Positions 18,827 to 28,531 of a DNA stretch of 64,000 nucleotides are shown here, piece after piece. The notes under the pieces were generated by a model. It saw only the letters and a list, made by a program, of their open reading frames with translations, was not told the origin of the DNA and did no database searches. The DNA is from Serinibacter arcticus (lineage in GTDB: Bacteria; Actinomycetota; Actinomycetes; Actinomycetales; Beutenbergiaceae): the NCBI RefSeq assembly GCF_003121705.1, contig NZ_PYHR01000002.1, positions 248,001 to 312,000 on the forward strand, read 5' to 3'. Made by a program: the position numbers and the translations under genes. The first letter of the stretch is position 1; each line of letters begins with the position of its first letter.

Positions 18827-19888
18827 TCAGCAATCGGCGGTGCCGGCTGCACCGGCCTCGTCCGGCCGCGCCGCCGTGTGCGCGCGAAGGAACGCGACGC
18901 TCGCCTCGTGCGTCGTGCGGCCGGCCTCGGAGGCGAGGTCGAACTGGAACTCGTGACCCAGTGGCGGCTCGTGGTCCGGCTCGGCGAAGTCGGCGACCAC
19001 CTCGACCCCGAGCTCGACCAGGCGCTCGGCGAACGCGCGGCCCTGCGGGGTCAGCGGGTCGGCGTTGCCCCCGGAGAGGTAGGCGGGCGGGAACGCCGCG
19101 CTCGCGTGCCGCAGCACCGAGGCCAGCGCGAGGACGGGATCCGTGCCCGGGGTGCGGCGACCGGTGTAGGCCCACAGCACCGACTCCACGAACCAGGCGC
19201 CCGCGCGGGAGGAGGCCTCGCGCAGGTCGAGGTCGTAGGCGCCGCAGTGCAGCACGACCGCGCGCAGCTCGTCGGACCGCACGGCAGGGTCGACCCCGAG
19301 CGCCCGCGCGTAGGTCGGGTCCGTCACGGCGGCGGCCACCTGGGCCGCGATCTGGGACCCGGCGGAGTCGCCGGCCAGCACGAGGCGCGACGTGTCCAGG
19401 TCGAGGTCCTCGGCGTGGGCGAGCAGGTGACGCAGCGCCGCGAGCACCTGGTGCACCGGACGCGGGTAGCGGGCGCCGGGTGCCAGGGAGTAGTTCACCG
19501 CCACCACGACGAAGCCCTCGGCTGCGAGGATGCGCAGATAGTTGGCGACCTGGTCCTTGCTGCCGGAGACCCAGCCGCCACCGTGCACCCAGACCACCGT
19601 GGGGTGGGGTCCGGGCGCCGCGGGGCGGTGGATGTCGAGCAGGGCCACGGGGTCGGTTTCGTCGTAGCGGACGTCGGCGCGCGTGACGACGTCGTCCGGC
19701 ACGCGGTCGGCCAGCGCCGCGTTCGTCTCGTGGCCACCCTTGTCGAACGCCCGACGGATCAGGAGCGCCCCCGGCCAGGGGCTGAGGCTGAAGGCGGTGG
19801 CGACGAGGACGACGAGACCCAGGACCGCGCCGACGGCGACGCCGAGGGCGGTGAGGGCGACGCGGACGGCGGAGCGGGTGCGGGACAC
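18827..19888 (-). CDS. Alpha/beta hydrolase (HSL/esterase-lipase type), membrane-anchored
   Basis: A 353-residue protein. An N-terminal membrane helix (LTALGVAVGAVLGLVVLVATAFSL) suggests anchoring or export. The catalytic domain has the HGGGW oxyanion motif (VVWVHGGGWVSGS), the nucleophile elbow GDSAGS, and a late His (DHEPPLGHEF) with Asp candidates before it. These are features of the hormone-sensitive-lipase group of carboxylesterases. The GTG start (VSRTRSAVRV) is placed before the helix. A much longer open frame upstream runs antisense through the TrmH operon and is not used. Confidence 0.82.
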   Translation of the reverse strand: MSRTRSAVRVALTALGVAVGAVLGLVVLVATAFSLSPWPGALLIRRAFDKGGHETNAALADRVPDDVVTRADVRYDETDPVALLDIHRPAAPGPHPTVVWVHGGGWVSGSKDQVANYLRILAAEGFVVVAVNYSLAPGARYPRPVHQVLAALRHLLAHAEDLDLDTSRLVLAGDSAGSQIAAQVAAAVTDPTYARALGVDPAVRSDELRAVVLHCGAYDLDLREASSRAGAWFVESVLWAYTGRRTPGTDPVLALASVLRHASAAFPPAYLSGGNADPLTPQGRAFAERLVELGVEVVADFAEPDHEPPLGHEFQFDLASEAGRTTHEASVAFLRAHTAARPDEAGAAGTADC

Positions 19889-19978
19889 GGACCCGACGCT
19901 AGCGGGCGTCCGCGCGACGTGCCTGGGGGCGGAGTCCGTCGGCACCTGGCGTGGTCGAGGGCCTGGGAGGATGACGGG

Positions 19979-20791
19979 GTGTCCCGCCCCGCACCCCTGC
20001 CGCTGACCGACCCCGACGACCCGAGGGTCACGGAGTACACCGGACTGACCGACGTCGCGCTGCGCACGCGGTACGAGACCGGCGCCGGCCTCTACATGGC
20101 CGAGTCCTCGACCGTCATCCGCCGTGCGGTCGCCGCCGGCCACGTGCCGCGGTCCTTCCTCATGGCGCCGCGCTGGCTGGAGCAGATGGCCGACGTCGTC
20201 GAGGCCTTCCCCGACGCCCCCGTCTACACGGCGCCCGAGTCCGTTCTCGAGGGCGTCACCGGCTTCCACCTGCACCGCGGCGCGCTCGCGGCGATGAACC
20301 GTCCGGCCCTGGCGCCGGTGGCCGACGTGGTCGCCGGAGCGCGGCGGGTGGCGATCATCGAGGACGTCGTCGACCACACCAACGTCGGTGCGATCTTCCG
20401 CAGCGCCGCCGGGATCGGCGTCGACGTCGTGCTCGTCACGCCGAGCTGCGCCGATCCGCTGTACCGCCGCAGCGTTCGCGTGTCGATGGGCACGGTCTTC
20501 CAGGTGCCCTGGACGCGGGTGCCGCAGTGGCCGTCGGCGATCGCCGACCTGCGCGCGGAGGGCTTCGTCACCGCCGCGCTCGCGCTGTCGGACGACGCCG
20601 TCACGCTCGACGAGCTCGCCGACGCCCGGCACGAGCGCCTCGCGCTGGTGCTCGGCAGCGAGGGCCACGGACTCAAGCCCGCGACGGTCGACGCGAGCGA
20701 CGTCGTCGTACGCATCCCGATGGCCGGGGGAGTGGACTCCCTCAACGTCGCGGCCGCGTCGGCCGTGGCGTTCTGGGCCACCCGCCGATGA
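19979..20791 (+). CDS. TrmH/SpoU family RNA 2'-O-methyltransferase
   Basis: A 270-residue SPOUT methyltransferase. The three knot motifs are visible: TNVGAIFRSAAGIGVD, LVLGSEGHGL and IPMAGGVDSLNVAAASAV, which bind SAM and hold the catalytic Asn/Arg. An N-terminal substrate-binding domain (about 1-110) precedes them. The RNA target (rRNA or tRNA) cannot be assigned. GGGAGG lies eight bases before the GTG start. Its stop overlaps the next gene (ATGA), so three genes (19979-22415) form one unit. Confidence 0.85.
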   Translation: MSRPAPLPLTDPDDPRVTEYTGLTDVALRTRYETGAGLYMAESSTVIRRAVAAGHVPRSFLMAPRWLEQMADVVEAFPDAPVYTAPESVLEGVTGFHLHRGALAAMNRPALAPVADVVAGARRVAIIEDVVDHTNVGAIFRSAAGIGVDVVLVTPSCADPLYRRSVRVSMGTVFQVPWTRVPQWPSAIADLRAEGFVTAALALSDDAVTLDELADARHERLALVLGSEGHGLKPATVDASDVVVRIPMAGGVDSLNVAAASAVAFWATRR

Positions 20792-21762
20792 CCGTGGGCG
20801 CGGCGGGAGGCCGGAAGCCCCGTGCACTCGTCGCCGGGCTGCTGGGCGTCGTGGCTGTGATCGCGTTGGTCGTCGGGGTGGTCGGGGCTCAGGCCCGCGC
20901 CCTGGTGACCTCGACCGACGCCTACCTCGCCGTCGCCGGCCCTGCCCTCGAGGATCCGGAGCTGCGGGCGGCGGCGGCGGACGCCGTCGCCGCCCGAGTG
21001 GTGGCCGTCGTTCCCGAGGGATCCCTGACCGCCTGGCTCCCCGACGACGCCGGGTCCGCCGCCGGCACTCTCGCAAGGGCCGCGCTGACCGCTCTGGTGC
21101 GCGACGCGACCGCACGGGTGCTCGCGAGCGACGCGGCCGCCGGGCTGTGGCGGGGCGCCAACCGCGTGCTGCACCAGCAGGTCTCGGCGACTCTCCAGGG
21201 CCGCGACGGTGCGGTCGTGGTGACGCGAGGCGGGCCGGCCGACGGCGTCACGGGCGAGACCGACGGCGCGATCGTCGCCCTGGACCTCACCGCAGTCTGG
21301 GACCGGGCGCGCGGGGAGCTCGCCGAGCTCGGCGTCCCGAGCGCGCTGCTGCCCGAGCGCAGCGTGCTGGTCGACGTCGCGGGGTCGGACGCGGGGGCGG
21401 CGGTGCTCCGCGTGCAGCACGCGACGTCCTGGTTGCTGGTCCTGCCGTTCGCCGCGGCCGGTACGGCAGTCGTGGCCGGTGCCGGCGCCGTGCTGCTGGC
21501 CCGGCGGCGCCGCAGGGCGGGCGTCCTCCTCGGCCTCGGCACCGCGACGACGGCCGCGCTCGCGATCGCCGTCCTCACCCTGCTCGTGCCGACCGGAGCG
21601 CACGACGTCGTCGGTCTGCTGGTGGCCGGGGTCGCCGAGCGGGCTGCCGCAGGTGTCCTCGGGTGGCTCTGGTGGCTGCTGGCCGCCGGCCTGGCCGCGA
21701 CCCTCGCCGTCGTGGCGCCTCGCGTCCATCGGCGCGTGGCCAGACCGAGGAGCGGTGGATGA
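20788..21762 (+). CDS. Conserved membrane protein of unknown function
   Basis: A 324-residue protein: a first membrane helix (ALVAGLLGVVAVIALVVGVVG), an extracytoplasmic domain of about 190 residues rich in Ala/Val/Asp, then three helices near the C-terminus (SWLLVLPFAAAGTAVVAGAGAVLLA; VLLGLGTATTAALAIAVLTLLV; GWLWWLLAAGLAATLAVV) and a basic tail. No catalytic motif is recognised. Four-base overlaps at both ends place it between a TrmH methyltransferase and a mycothiol-type enzyme. Confidence 0.7.
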   Translation: MTVGAAGGRKPRALVAGLLGVVAVIALVVGVVGAQARALVTSTDAYLAVAGPALEDPELRAAAADAVAARVVAVVPEGSLTAWLPDDAGSAAGTLARAALTALVRDATARVLASDAAAGLWRGANRVLHQQVSATLQGRDGAVVVTRGGPADGVTGETDGAIVALDLTAVWDRARGELAELGVPSALLPERSVLVDVAGSDAGAAVLRVQHATSWLLVLPFAAAGTAVVAGAGAVLLARRRRRAGVLLGLGTATTAALAIAVLTLLVPTGAHDVVGLLVAGVAERAAAGVLGWLWWLLAAGLAATLAVVAPRVHRRVARPRSGG

Positions 21763-22415
21763 ACGACCGTGAGCTCTGGGAGCTCGTGCACGCCGAGCGC
21801 GACGCGCTCGCCGACGACCTGGCCGGGCTCGACGACGCGGCGTGGCGCACGCCGTCGCTCTGCGGCGACTGGACCGTGCGCGAGACGCTCGCCCATCTCA
21901 CCGCCGTGGCCACGCTGGGCACGCCGGCCTGGCTCCGCAGCGTCGTCGGGGTGCGGTGGGACTTCGACCGTCACAACGAGCTGCGGATGCGGGAGCAGCT
22001 CGGGGCCGGTCCGGCCGAGACGCTCGCGCGCTTCCGTGCCGCCGCGCACGCCCGGACCCGGATCCTGGGACCCCGACCGGCGGCGCTCGGCGAGAACGTG
22101 ATCCACGCCGCGGACATCCGTCGACCGCTCGGGCTCCCGAGCCGGACGGCGCCGACGGTGGCCGCCGAGCTGCTGACGTGGTTCGCGACGCACGAGTTCG
22201 CCGTCGTGTCCCGGTCACGCGTGCGTGGCCTGGAGCTGCGGGCCACCGACGCGGAGGTGGCCGTCGGCGCGGGCGCTCGGGTCGAGGGTCCGGCGCTGGC
22301 GCTGCTGCTGGCGACCTGCGGTCGCTCCGACGCGCTCGCGGACCTGGACGGCGACGGCGTCGCGGTGCTCACGGCGCGGTGCCGTCCGGGGTGGACGGCG
22401 CGGGGGCGAGGCTGA
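21759..22415 (+). CDS. Maleylpyruvate isomerase family (DinB-fold) mycothiol-dependent enzyme
   Basis: A 218-residue protein. The N-terminal DinB/MDMPI-like domain opens with ELWELVHAERDALADDLAGLDDAAWRTPSLCGDWTVRETLAHLTA, including the W-x-V-x-E-x-L-x-H metal-site pattern, with later histidines (NVIHAADIRRPLG). These features are shared by actinobacterial mycothiol-dependent transferases. The presence of mshC at the end of the window shows that the cell makes mycothiol. The specific reaction is not evident. Translationally coupled to the upstream membrane protein. Confidence 0.8.
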   Translation: MNDRELWELVHAERDALADDLAGLDDAAWRTPSLCGDWTVRETLAHLTAVATLGTPAWLRSVVGVRWDFDRHNELRMREQLGAGPAETLARFRAAAHARTRILGPRPAALGENVIHAADIRRPLGLPSRTAPTVAAELLTWFATHEFAVVSRSRVRGLELRATDAEVAVGAGARVEGPALALLLATCGRSDALADLDGDGVAVLTARCRPGWTARGRG

Positions 22416-22436
22416 GCCCGCAGCCGCGACGACGCG

Positions 22437-23015
22437 TCAGACCGCGGCGACCTCGCGCCGGGTCCGGCGCCGCGCCATGCCGCGGGCGTAGCCGATCCCC
22501 GCGAGGATGTGGCCGACGGCCCCGAGGTAGATGAGGACCAAGCCGACCAGCCGCAGCCACTCGGCGTCGAGCGCGGCGGCCACGATGAGGATGGGCAGGG
22601 CGGCGAGCAGGGCGGCCGTGCGCCACTTGCCGATCCGGCTCACGGGGAGGTCGGGGGAGCCGCGGAACCACAGGGCGGCCAGGACGGCCAGGAGCACGTC
22701 GAACGCGAGGATGACGGCCACCAGGCCCCACGGGATCATCCCGACGGCGACCATCGCCCCGCCGATGACGACGATCGAGATCCGGTCCGCGACCGGGTCC
22801 AGCCGCTTGCCCAGCAGGCTGACCTGCTTCATCCGGCGAGCGAGGAAGCCGTCGAACCAGTCGGAGGCGCCGAGGACGACCAGTGCGATCAACGTCGACC
22901 AGAGGTGCTGGTTCAGCAGCAGCCAGACGGTCAGGGGGAGCAGGATCACCAGTCGCCCGAAGGAGATCACGTTGGGAAGGGTCCACACGCGATTCTCCGG
23001 ACGGGGGTCGGTCAC
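22437..23015 (-). CDS. CDP-alcohol phosphatidyltransferase
   Basis: A 192-residue membrane enzyme. The CDP-alcohol signature D-x2-DG-x2-AR-x8-G-x3-D-x3-D is complete: Asp52, Asp55-Gly56, Ala59-Arg60, Gly69, Asp73 and Asp77. About five to six membrane helices surround it. The N-terminus (NRVWTLPNVISFGRL) resembles PgsA-type phosphatidylglycerophosphate synthases or actinobacterial cardiolipin synthases; which one is undecided. GTG start. It diverges from metQ. Confidence 0.85.
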   Translation of the reverse strand: MTDPRPENRVWTLPNVISFGRLVILLPLTVWLLLNQHLWSTLIALVVLGASDWFDGFLARRMKQVSLLGKRLDPVADRISIVVIGGAMVAVGMIPWGLVAVILAFDVLLAVLAALWFRGSPDLPVSRIGKWRTAALLAALPILIVAAALDAEWLRLVGLVLIYLGAVGHILAGIGYARGMARRRTRREVAAV

Positions 23016-23231
23016 CCCCCGATCCTAGGGTGCGCGCCGCGTGGAACGCCCCTCGAGCGGCGGCACGTCGCGGGTCGGCGAGGCCTCGCCCGGGTCGACG
23101 GGGGTCGTATGACGGACGTCACAGGTCCGGATGGCGAGATTTCCGACCCCGGTTGGAGTCGCTCGCGCTGCGCTGGCACGCTGCACGGGCGTCGGACACC
23201 CCGGCAGCACGACCGCACGAAAGAGAGTTTC

Positions 23232-24134
23232 ATGTCCAGCAAGCACCTCCGCGTCCTCGTCCCCGCGATCGCCGCCGCGGGTCTGATGATGACCGCGTGC
23301 GCCGCGCCCGGGTCCTCCTCGGGTGGCGACACCGACAGCGACGCTCCCATCACGATCGGTGTCGTGAACGCCGCCGACGCGCAGTGGACGATCTTCACCG
23401 AGAAGGCCGCCGAGGAGGGCATCGAGGTCGAGATCACGAACTTCTCCGACTACCAGCTGCCGAACAAAGCGCTCGACGAGGGCACGCTCGACCTGAACCA
23501 GTTCCAGCACCTGCAGTTCCTCGCGCAGTTCAACGTCGCGACGGACAGCGAGCTCGTGCCGGTCGGCGCCACCGCGGTCTTCCCGCTCGGTCTCTACGCC
23601 ACCGAGTACACCGACCCCGCCGACATCCCCGAGGGCTCGGACATCGCCATCCCGAACGACGAGACGAACCAGGCTCGCGCCCTTCTCGTCCTGCAGGAGG
23701 CCGGCCTCCTGACGCTCCGCGACGGTGGCAACTCGTTCTCGACCGTGAACGACGTGATCGCCGAGGAGTCCACCGTCACGGTGACGGCCGTCGACGCCGC
23801 CCAGACCGCCATCGCCCTGCAGTCGGGGAGCGTGGCCGCGGCCATCATCAACAACGACTTCGTGGGTGATGCGGGCCTGACCGCCGAGGACGCGATCTTC
23901 AACGACGACCCGAGCAGCCCCGCGTCGGAGCCGTACATCAACATCTGGGTGGCCTCGGCCGACCAGGCCGACGACGAGCGGTTCGCCACGCTCGTGGACC
24001 TGTGGCACACCGAGGAGGTCGAGGCCGCGGCTCTCGAGGAGTCGGGCGGCACGGCGGTCTTCACCAACACCTCGCCCGAGGAGCTCCAGGAGATCCTCGC
24101 GGGCATCGAGGAGAACCTCCGCGCGCAGGCCTGA
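23232..24134 (+). CDS. metQ: MetQ/NlpA family methionine-binding lipoprotein
   Basis: A 300-residue lipoprotein. A short signal peptide ends in a lipobox (LMMTAC, lipidated Cys23), followed by a Ser/Gly/Asp linker and the NlpA domain ([62 protein letters not shown]). It captures methionine or a related compound outside the membrane for the MetNI transporter encoded next. An AAGAGAG ribosome-binding site precedes the ATG. The ~215 bases upstream show no gene and no recognisable SAM riboswitch. Confidence 0.9.
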   Translation: MSSKHLRVLVPAIAAAGLMMTACAAPGSSSGGDTDSDAPITIGVVNAADAQWTIFTEKAAEEGIEVEITNFSDYQLPNKALDEGTLDLNQFQHLQFLAQFNVATDSELVPVGATAVFPLGLYATEYTDPADIPEGSDIAIPNDETNQARALLVLQEAGLLTLRDGGNSFSTVNDVIAEESTVTVTAVDAAQTAIALQSGSVAAAIINNDFVGDAGLTAEDAIFNDDPSSPASEPYINIWVASADQADDERFATLVDLWHTEEVEAAALEESGGTAVFTNTSPEELQEILAGIEENLRAQA

Positions 24135-24170
24135 TCGCCGTCGCACCGGAGGAGAGGAAGAATCCCCCAC

Positions 24171-25271
24171 ATGGGTGAAGCGGTCATCTCGCTGCGTGGC
24201 GTCTCGAAGGAGTTCCCGGGACGCCACGCGGCGGTGCGCGCGGTCGACGACGTCGACCTCGACGTCTTCGAGGGCGAGATCTTCGGCGTCATCGGATACT
24301 CCGGCGCCGGGAAGAGCACGCTGGTGCGGCTCATCAACGCGTTGGAGCGGTCCACCGCCGGCACGATCACCGTCGCCGGCACCGAGATCACCAGCCTGTC
24401 CGAGCGGGCCCTGCGGCCGGTGCGGGCCGGCATCGGCATGATCTTCCAGCAGTTCAACCTGTTCGCCTCGCGCACGGTCGCGGGCAACATCGCCTACCCG
24501 CTCAAGGTGGCCGGCGTCCCCAAGGCGCAGCGCGCGGCCCGGGTGGCGGAGCTGCTGGACTTCGTCGGGCTGTCGGACAAGGCGAAGGTCTACCCGAACA
24601 AGCTCTCGGGCGGACAGAAGCAGCGCGTGGGCATCGCCCGGGCGCTGGCGACGTCGCCCCGGATCCTGCTCGCCGACGAGTCCACCAGTGCGCTCGACCC
24701 CGAGACCACCGCCGACGTCCTCGGGCTCCTGCGCCGCGTCAACGCCGAGCTCGGGATCACGATCGTCGTCATCACGCACGAGATGGACGTCGTCAGGGCG
24801 CTGTGCCACCGGATCGCGGTCATGGAGCGCGGGAAGGTGGTGGAGGTGGGCGAGGCCTACCAGGTCTTCGCCGCGCCCAAGCACCCGGCCACCGCCCGGT
24901 TCGTGGGGGCCAGCCTCCACGACGTCCCGACGCCGGCGGTGCTCGAGCGCCTGCGGCGCCGTCACCCCGGACGCCTCGTCATGCTGCGCATGCAGTCCGA
25001 CGGCGGGGCGGGCGGCTACCTGACCCGCAGCCTCCGCGAGCACGCGGTGGAGGGAACGATCATCTACGGCGGGATCTCCGAGATCTCCGAGCGCCCGTTC
25101 GGGTCGCTCACGCTCGAGATCACGGGGGAGCCGGGGGCCGTGGCCGGCTTCGTCGACCACGTCGTCACCTCGGCCGGCGCCACCGACCTCGGCACGGTGG
25201 ACGCCCCGCTCGCCCTGCCGCTGCACGCCGCGGAGCGAGCCGCGGCCACCGAGGACGGAGAGCGCGCATGA
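24171..25271 (+). CDS. metN: Methionine ABC transporter ATP-binding protein MetN
   Basis: A 366-residue protein: ABC domain with Walker [11 protein letters not shown]-loop FQQFNLF, signature LSGGQKQR and Walker [16 protein letters not shown], then a C-terminal NIL domain (about 270-345; [21 protein letters not shown]) that binds methionine and inhibits transport when internal methionine is high. It energises uptake with MetI and MetQ. GGAGGAGAGGAAG lies before the ATG. Its stop overlaps metI (ATGA). It ends in an Ala/Glu-rich tail beyond the NIL domain. Confidence 0.93.
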   Translation: MGEAVISLRGVSKEFPGRHAAVRAVDDVDLDVFEGEIFGVIGYSGAGKSTLVRLINALERSTAGTITVAGTEITSLSERALRPVRAGIGMIFQQFNLFASRTVAGNIAYPLKVAGVPKAQRAARVAELLDFVGLSDKAKVYPNKLSGGQKQRVGIARALATSPRILLADESTSALDPETTADVLGLLRRVNAELGITIVVITHEMDVVRALCHRIAVMERGKVVEVGEAYQVFAAPKHPATARFVGASLHDVPTPAVLERLRRRHPGRLVMLRMQSDGGAGGYLTRSLREHAVEGTIIYGGISEISERPFGSLTLEITGEPGAVAGFVDHVVTSAGATDLGTVDAPLALPLHAAERAAATEDGERA

Positions 25272-25927
25272 GCTACTGGGAGCGCTACGGCGACACCTTC
25301 CTGCTGGCGCTGGGGCAGACCGCGTTCATGGTCACCTGGACGATGCTGCTCGGTGGGCTCCTCGGCCTCGTGATCGGGATCGGGCTGTACATCACGCGGC
25401 GCGGAAACCTCCAGGGCAACCGCGGCGTCTTCATCGGGCTCAACGCGGTCGTCAACGTCGTGCGCCCGATCCCGTTCCTCATCTTCATCACGGCGATCTA
25501 CCCGCTGACCAACCTCGTGGTCGGGCGCACCATCGGCACCGAGGCGGCGACCTTCGCCATGGTGATCATGGCGACGTTCGCCTTCTCTCGACTGGTCGAG
25601 CAGAACCTCGTCAACCTCGACCCCGGCGTCATCGAGGCGGCCAGGGCGATGGGGGCGGGGCCGCTGCGCATCATCGTCACGGTCCTCGTGCCGGAGGCGC
25701 TCGCCCCGCTCATCCTGGGCTACACGTTCCTGTTCGTCGGGGTGCTCGACATGTCGGCCGTCGTCGGCGCGATCGGTGGTGGCGGCATCGGGGCGTTCGC
25801 CCTCGACTACGGCTACAAGAAGTACGACTGGCCCCTGACGTTCTTCGTCGTCGTGATCATCATCGCGATCGTGCAGCTGGCCCAGCTGCTCGGCAACACG
25901 CTCGCCAGGCGCGCGCTGCACCGCTGA
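25268..25927 (+). CDS. metI: Methionine ABC transporter permease MetI
   Basis: A 219-residue permease with five membrane helices. The EAA coupling motif is [27 protein letters not shown], which contacts MetN. The conserved [21 protein letters not shown] is typical of MetI. It completes the metQNI importer. Translationally coupled to metN through a four-base overlap. A hairpin terminator lies about 30 bases after the stop. Confidence 0.93.
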   Translation: MSYWERYGDTFLLALGQTAFMVTWTMLLGGLLGLVIGIGLYITRRGNLQGNRGVFIGLNAVVNVVRPIPFLIFITAIYPLTNLVVGRTIGTEAATFAMVIMATFAFSRLVEQNLVNLDPGVIEAARAMGAGPLRIIVTVLVPEALAPLILGYTFLFVGVLDMSAVVGAIGGGGIGAFALDYGYKKYDWPLTFFVVVIIIAIVQLAQLLGNTLARRALHR

Positions 25928-25959
25928 GCCTGCGAGCCGCGCCGCCCTCCGGCACGTCC

Positions 25960-25992
25960 CACCCCGCCGCCGGCTCGTCCGTCGGCGGGGTG
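25960..25992 (+). terminator. Hairpin after metQNI
   Basis: A 10-bp perfect stem (CACCCCGCCG at 25960-25969 with 25983-25992) and 13-base loop lies 32 bases after the metI stop. It is followed by AGTCGTCTCC without a U-tract. Confidence 0.6.
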
Positions 25993-26082
25993 AGTCGTCT
26001 CCGCCTCGTGGGGGATCCGTCCGAGCCGCGCCCCTGGCTAGCGTGGAGGCCGACCCCCTGACGGCGAGACGAGCGAGGCGAG

Positions 26083-26997
26083 ATGCACGACGCATCGGTA
26101 CCCGGGACACCCATCGAGGTGCAGGGACTGAGAAAGACCTTCGGCGACGTGACGGCGGTGGAGGACCTGTCCTTCGCCGTCCAGCCCGGCCGGGTCACCG
26201 GCTTCCTGGGCCCCAACGGCTCCGGCAAGACCACGACCCTGCGGATCCTGCTCGGGCTCGTGCAGGCGACGTCCGGGGCCGCGACCATCGGTGGTCGGGC
26301 CTACCGGGACATCCCCGACCCCCTGCGGACGGTCGGGGCCGCGCTGGAGGCCGCGAGCTTCCACCCCGGCCGCACGGCGCGCAGCCACCTGCGCATCCAG
26401 GCGCTGGCCAACGGCATCGACCGCGGCCGGGTCCAGACCGTCCTCGACATGGTCGGCATGACCGAGTACGCCGACCGTCGCGTGGGCGGCTACTCCATGG
26501 GGATGCGGCAGCGCCTCGGCCTCGCCGGAGCGCTGCTGGGCGATCCCGGCGTCCTGGTGCTCGACGAGCCGGTCAACGGCCTCGACCCCGAGGGCATCCG
26601 CTGGATCCGGTCCTTCCTCCGTGCGCTGGCCGAGCAGGGCCGCACGGTCGTGGTGAGCTCCCACATGCTCGGCGAGGTCCAGCAGAGCGTCGACGACGTC
26701 GTCATCATCGCGCAGGGGCGCCTCGTGCGCGCCGGCACCATCGCCAGCCTCGAGGCGGAGAACCCGCCCCAGGTGCTCGTGGACGCCGCCGACCGCGACG
26801 CGCTCGCCCGCTCCCTCACCGCGGCGGGGCTCGCGTTCGTCGCCGGACCGGACGGCTTCCGCGTCGCGACGGCGGACCCCGGCCTGGTCGGTCACGTCAC
26901 CTTCGCGGCCGGGGTCGAGCTGCGCACGCTGCAGCGCCTGTCCACCGGGCTCGAGGACACGTTCCTCGCCCTCACCGGGACGGGGGCCGCGGCATGA
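26083..26997 (+). CDS. ABC-2 type transporter ATP-binding protein
   Basis: A 304-residue protein with an ABC domain of the DrrA/CcmA class: Walker A GPNGSGKTTT, signature YSMGMRQRLGLA, Walker B VLVLDEPVNGLDPEGI and switch His SSHMLGE. The C-terminal ~80 residues form the extra domain usual in DrrA-like proteins. It should energise the membrane protein in the next gene, with which it overlaps by four bases. The substrate (drug, antibiotic or cell-surface compound) is unknown. ATG start at MHDASVPGTPIEV. Confidence 0.87.
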   Translation: MHDASVPGTPIEVQGLRKTFGDVTAVEDLSFAVQPGRVTGFLGPNGSGKTTTLRILLGLVQATSGAATIGGRAYRDIPDPLRTVGAALEAASFHPGRTARSHLRIQALANGIDRGRVQTVLDMVGMTEYADRRVGGYSMGMRQRLGLAGALLGDPGVLVLDEPVNGLDPEGIRWIRSFLRALAEQGRTVVVSSHMLGEVQQSVDDVVIIAQGRLVRAGTIASLEAENPPQVLVDAADRDALARSLTAAGLAFVAGPDGFRVATADPGLVGHVTFAAGVELRTLQRLSTGLEDTFLALTGTGAAA

Positions 26998-27814
26998 CCG
27001 CCTTCACGCAGGCCGTCCGGGCCGAGATCGCCAAGGTCACCACCACGCGCATGTGGTGGCTGATCGCGCTCGTCATGGTCGGGTACGTCGTCCTCATGGC
27101 CGGCGGCCTCGGGGCCTCGCTCGGCTTCGCCTTCGACGAGGGGGGCGACACGGGCCTGCCGCCCGGCCTCGACCTGTCCACGCTGATCTACAGCTTCGCC
27201 ACCAGCATCGGCTACGTGTTCCCGGTGATCGTCGGCGCGCTCAGCGTGACGGGGGAGTACCGCCACCAGACCGTCACGCCGACCTTCCTGGCCGTCCCGC
27301 GGCGCGGTCTGGCCCTGGGGCCAAGTTCGCCGTGCAGGCCGGGCTGGGCGCGCTCTACGGCGTGCTCGCCTTCGCGGGCTCGATCGCCGCCGGGGCGATC
27401 GCCCTCAACGCGTTCGGGCTCGAGACCGGGCTCGGGACCTCCGCGGTCTGGCTCCTCGTCCTGCGCGGCATCGTCGCGATGGCGCTCTGGAGCGTCATCG
27501 GCGTGGGGCTGGGCACGCTCGTGCGCAACCAGGTCGCCGCGATCGTCATCGTGCTCGCCTTCACGCAGTTCCTCGAGCCGGTGCTGCGGTTCGCCGCGCT
27601 GCTCAACTCCACCACCGCCGGGATCGGCACGTTCCTCCCCGGTGCCGCCAGCGACGGGCTCGTCGGGGCCAGCTTCCTGTCCTTCGGCGGCCTCGGCGGC
27701 GACTCCGCGCCGGGGATGCTCGAGCCCTGGCAGGGCGGCCTCGTCCTGCTGGCGTACGCCCTCGCCGCCGTCGTCGGCGGGTACTTCACGAGCTGGCGCA
27801 AGGACGTCACGTAG
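26994..27814 (+). pseudogene. ABC-2 type transporter permease, broken by a one-base frameshift
   Basis: The reading starts MTAFTQAVRAEIAKVTTTRMWW and runs through two membrane segments to VTGEYRHQTVTPTFLAVPRRGLALG, the usual ABC-2 motif. It then changes frame, after which another reading continues AKFAVQAGLGALYGVLAF with four more helices to FTSWRKDVT and a stop. Adding one G to the run of four at 27317-27320 joins them (LALGAKFAVQ) into a ~274-residue six-helix permease matching the upstream ATPase. Either a sequence error or a recent inactivation. Confidence 0.8.
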
Positions 27815-27820
27815 CCCGCG

Positions 27821-27853
27821 CCGCGGGCCGGGCGTTCGGCGCCCGGTCCGCGG
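27821..27853. terminator. Strong hairpin between the convergent permease and tetR genes
   Basis: A 14-bp stem with one G-T pair (27821-27834 with 27840-27853) and a TTCGG loop sits between the two stop codons. Confidence 0.7.
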
Positions 27854-27867
27854 TCATCGGTCCGCGG

Positions 27868-28437
27868 TCAGCCAGCCAGCAGCGGACCGGTCTCGCGCGT
27901 CATCGCGACGAGCGTGCGCTGCAGGTCCACGTAGGCGGCCGGGTCGGTGCGGCTCCACAGCAGCGACCCCGTCGCCCCGTCCGCCGCCTTCGTGACCACC
28001 TCGGCGCGCATCGGGTCGAGACCGTCGGTCGCGAGCCTGGCCTGCCACTGCTCGTCGTCGAGCCGGACGAACTCCTCCACGCCGGGGCTGCTGCCGATCA
28101 TGCCCATGAGCGTGACCTTCTCGCGCGCCCGGTCGCCGTCGAACAGGTCCGCGAACACGGCGTTCACGTAGGCGCGCACGAGCCGGCCCGCCCCCTCGGG
28201 CTCCTTGTCCAGCTCGCGCTCGACCGCGGCGTCGAACTCGGCCAGCAGGTGGCGCATGACCGCCACGAGCAGCTCCTCCCGTGTGGGGAAGTGGTGCAGC
28301 AGGCCGCCCTTGGAGACGCCCGCGCTGCGGGCGATGAGGTCCAGGCTGACGTTGACCCCGTGCTCGGAGATGGCCGACGAGGCGGCCTCCAGCAGGCGGG
28401 CCCGGGTGCGGGCGGCGTCGCGACGTGGACCTGGCAT
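27868..28437 (-). CDS. TetR family transcriptional regulator
   Basis: A 189-residue repressor. The N-terminal helix-turn-helix is clear: TRARLLEAASSAISEHGVNVSLDLIARSAGVSKGGLLHHFPTREELLVAVM. A helical ligand-binding domain of about 130 residues follows. It is divergent from an MFS efflux gene whose start is 94 bases away, with a candidate operator between. This is the usual layout of a drug-sensing repressor controlling its pump. The ligand is unknown. ATG start at MPGPRRDAARTRARLLEAA. Confidence 0.88.
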   Translation of the reverse strand: MPGPRRDAARTRARLLEAASSAISEHGVNVSLDLIARSAGVSKGGLLHHFPTREELLVAVMRHLLAEFDAAVERELDKEPEGAGRLVRAYVNAVFADLFDGDRAREKVTLMGMIGSSPGVEEFVRLDDEQWQARLATDGLDPMRAEVVTKAADGATGSLLWSRTDPAAYVDLQRTLVAMTRETGPLLAG

Positions 28438-28500
28438 GAACCCTCCGGTGCTCGCGTGCCGGCGGCACGGTGGTGAACAACACTAGGGCACCCCGTTGGC

Positions 28501-28524
28501 AACTAACCGTCCAGCCGGTACGTT
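28501..28524. promoter_or_regulatory. Candidate TetR operator
   Basis: An imperfect palindrome, AACTAACCG-6 bases-CGGTACGTT (7 of 9 positions complementary), lies in the tetR/MFS intergenic region eight bases before the MFS start codon. Its length and AAC..ACCG half-sites fit TetR-family operators. Binding is inferred. Confidence 0.45.
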
Positions 28525-28531
28525 AAACGCC

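Noticed and set aside
23016-23231. Possible SAM riboswitch upstream of metQNI
   Set aside because: The region can fold, but I cannot find the conserved SAM-I, SAM-II or SAM-IV core elements. A covariance-model search would be decisive.
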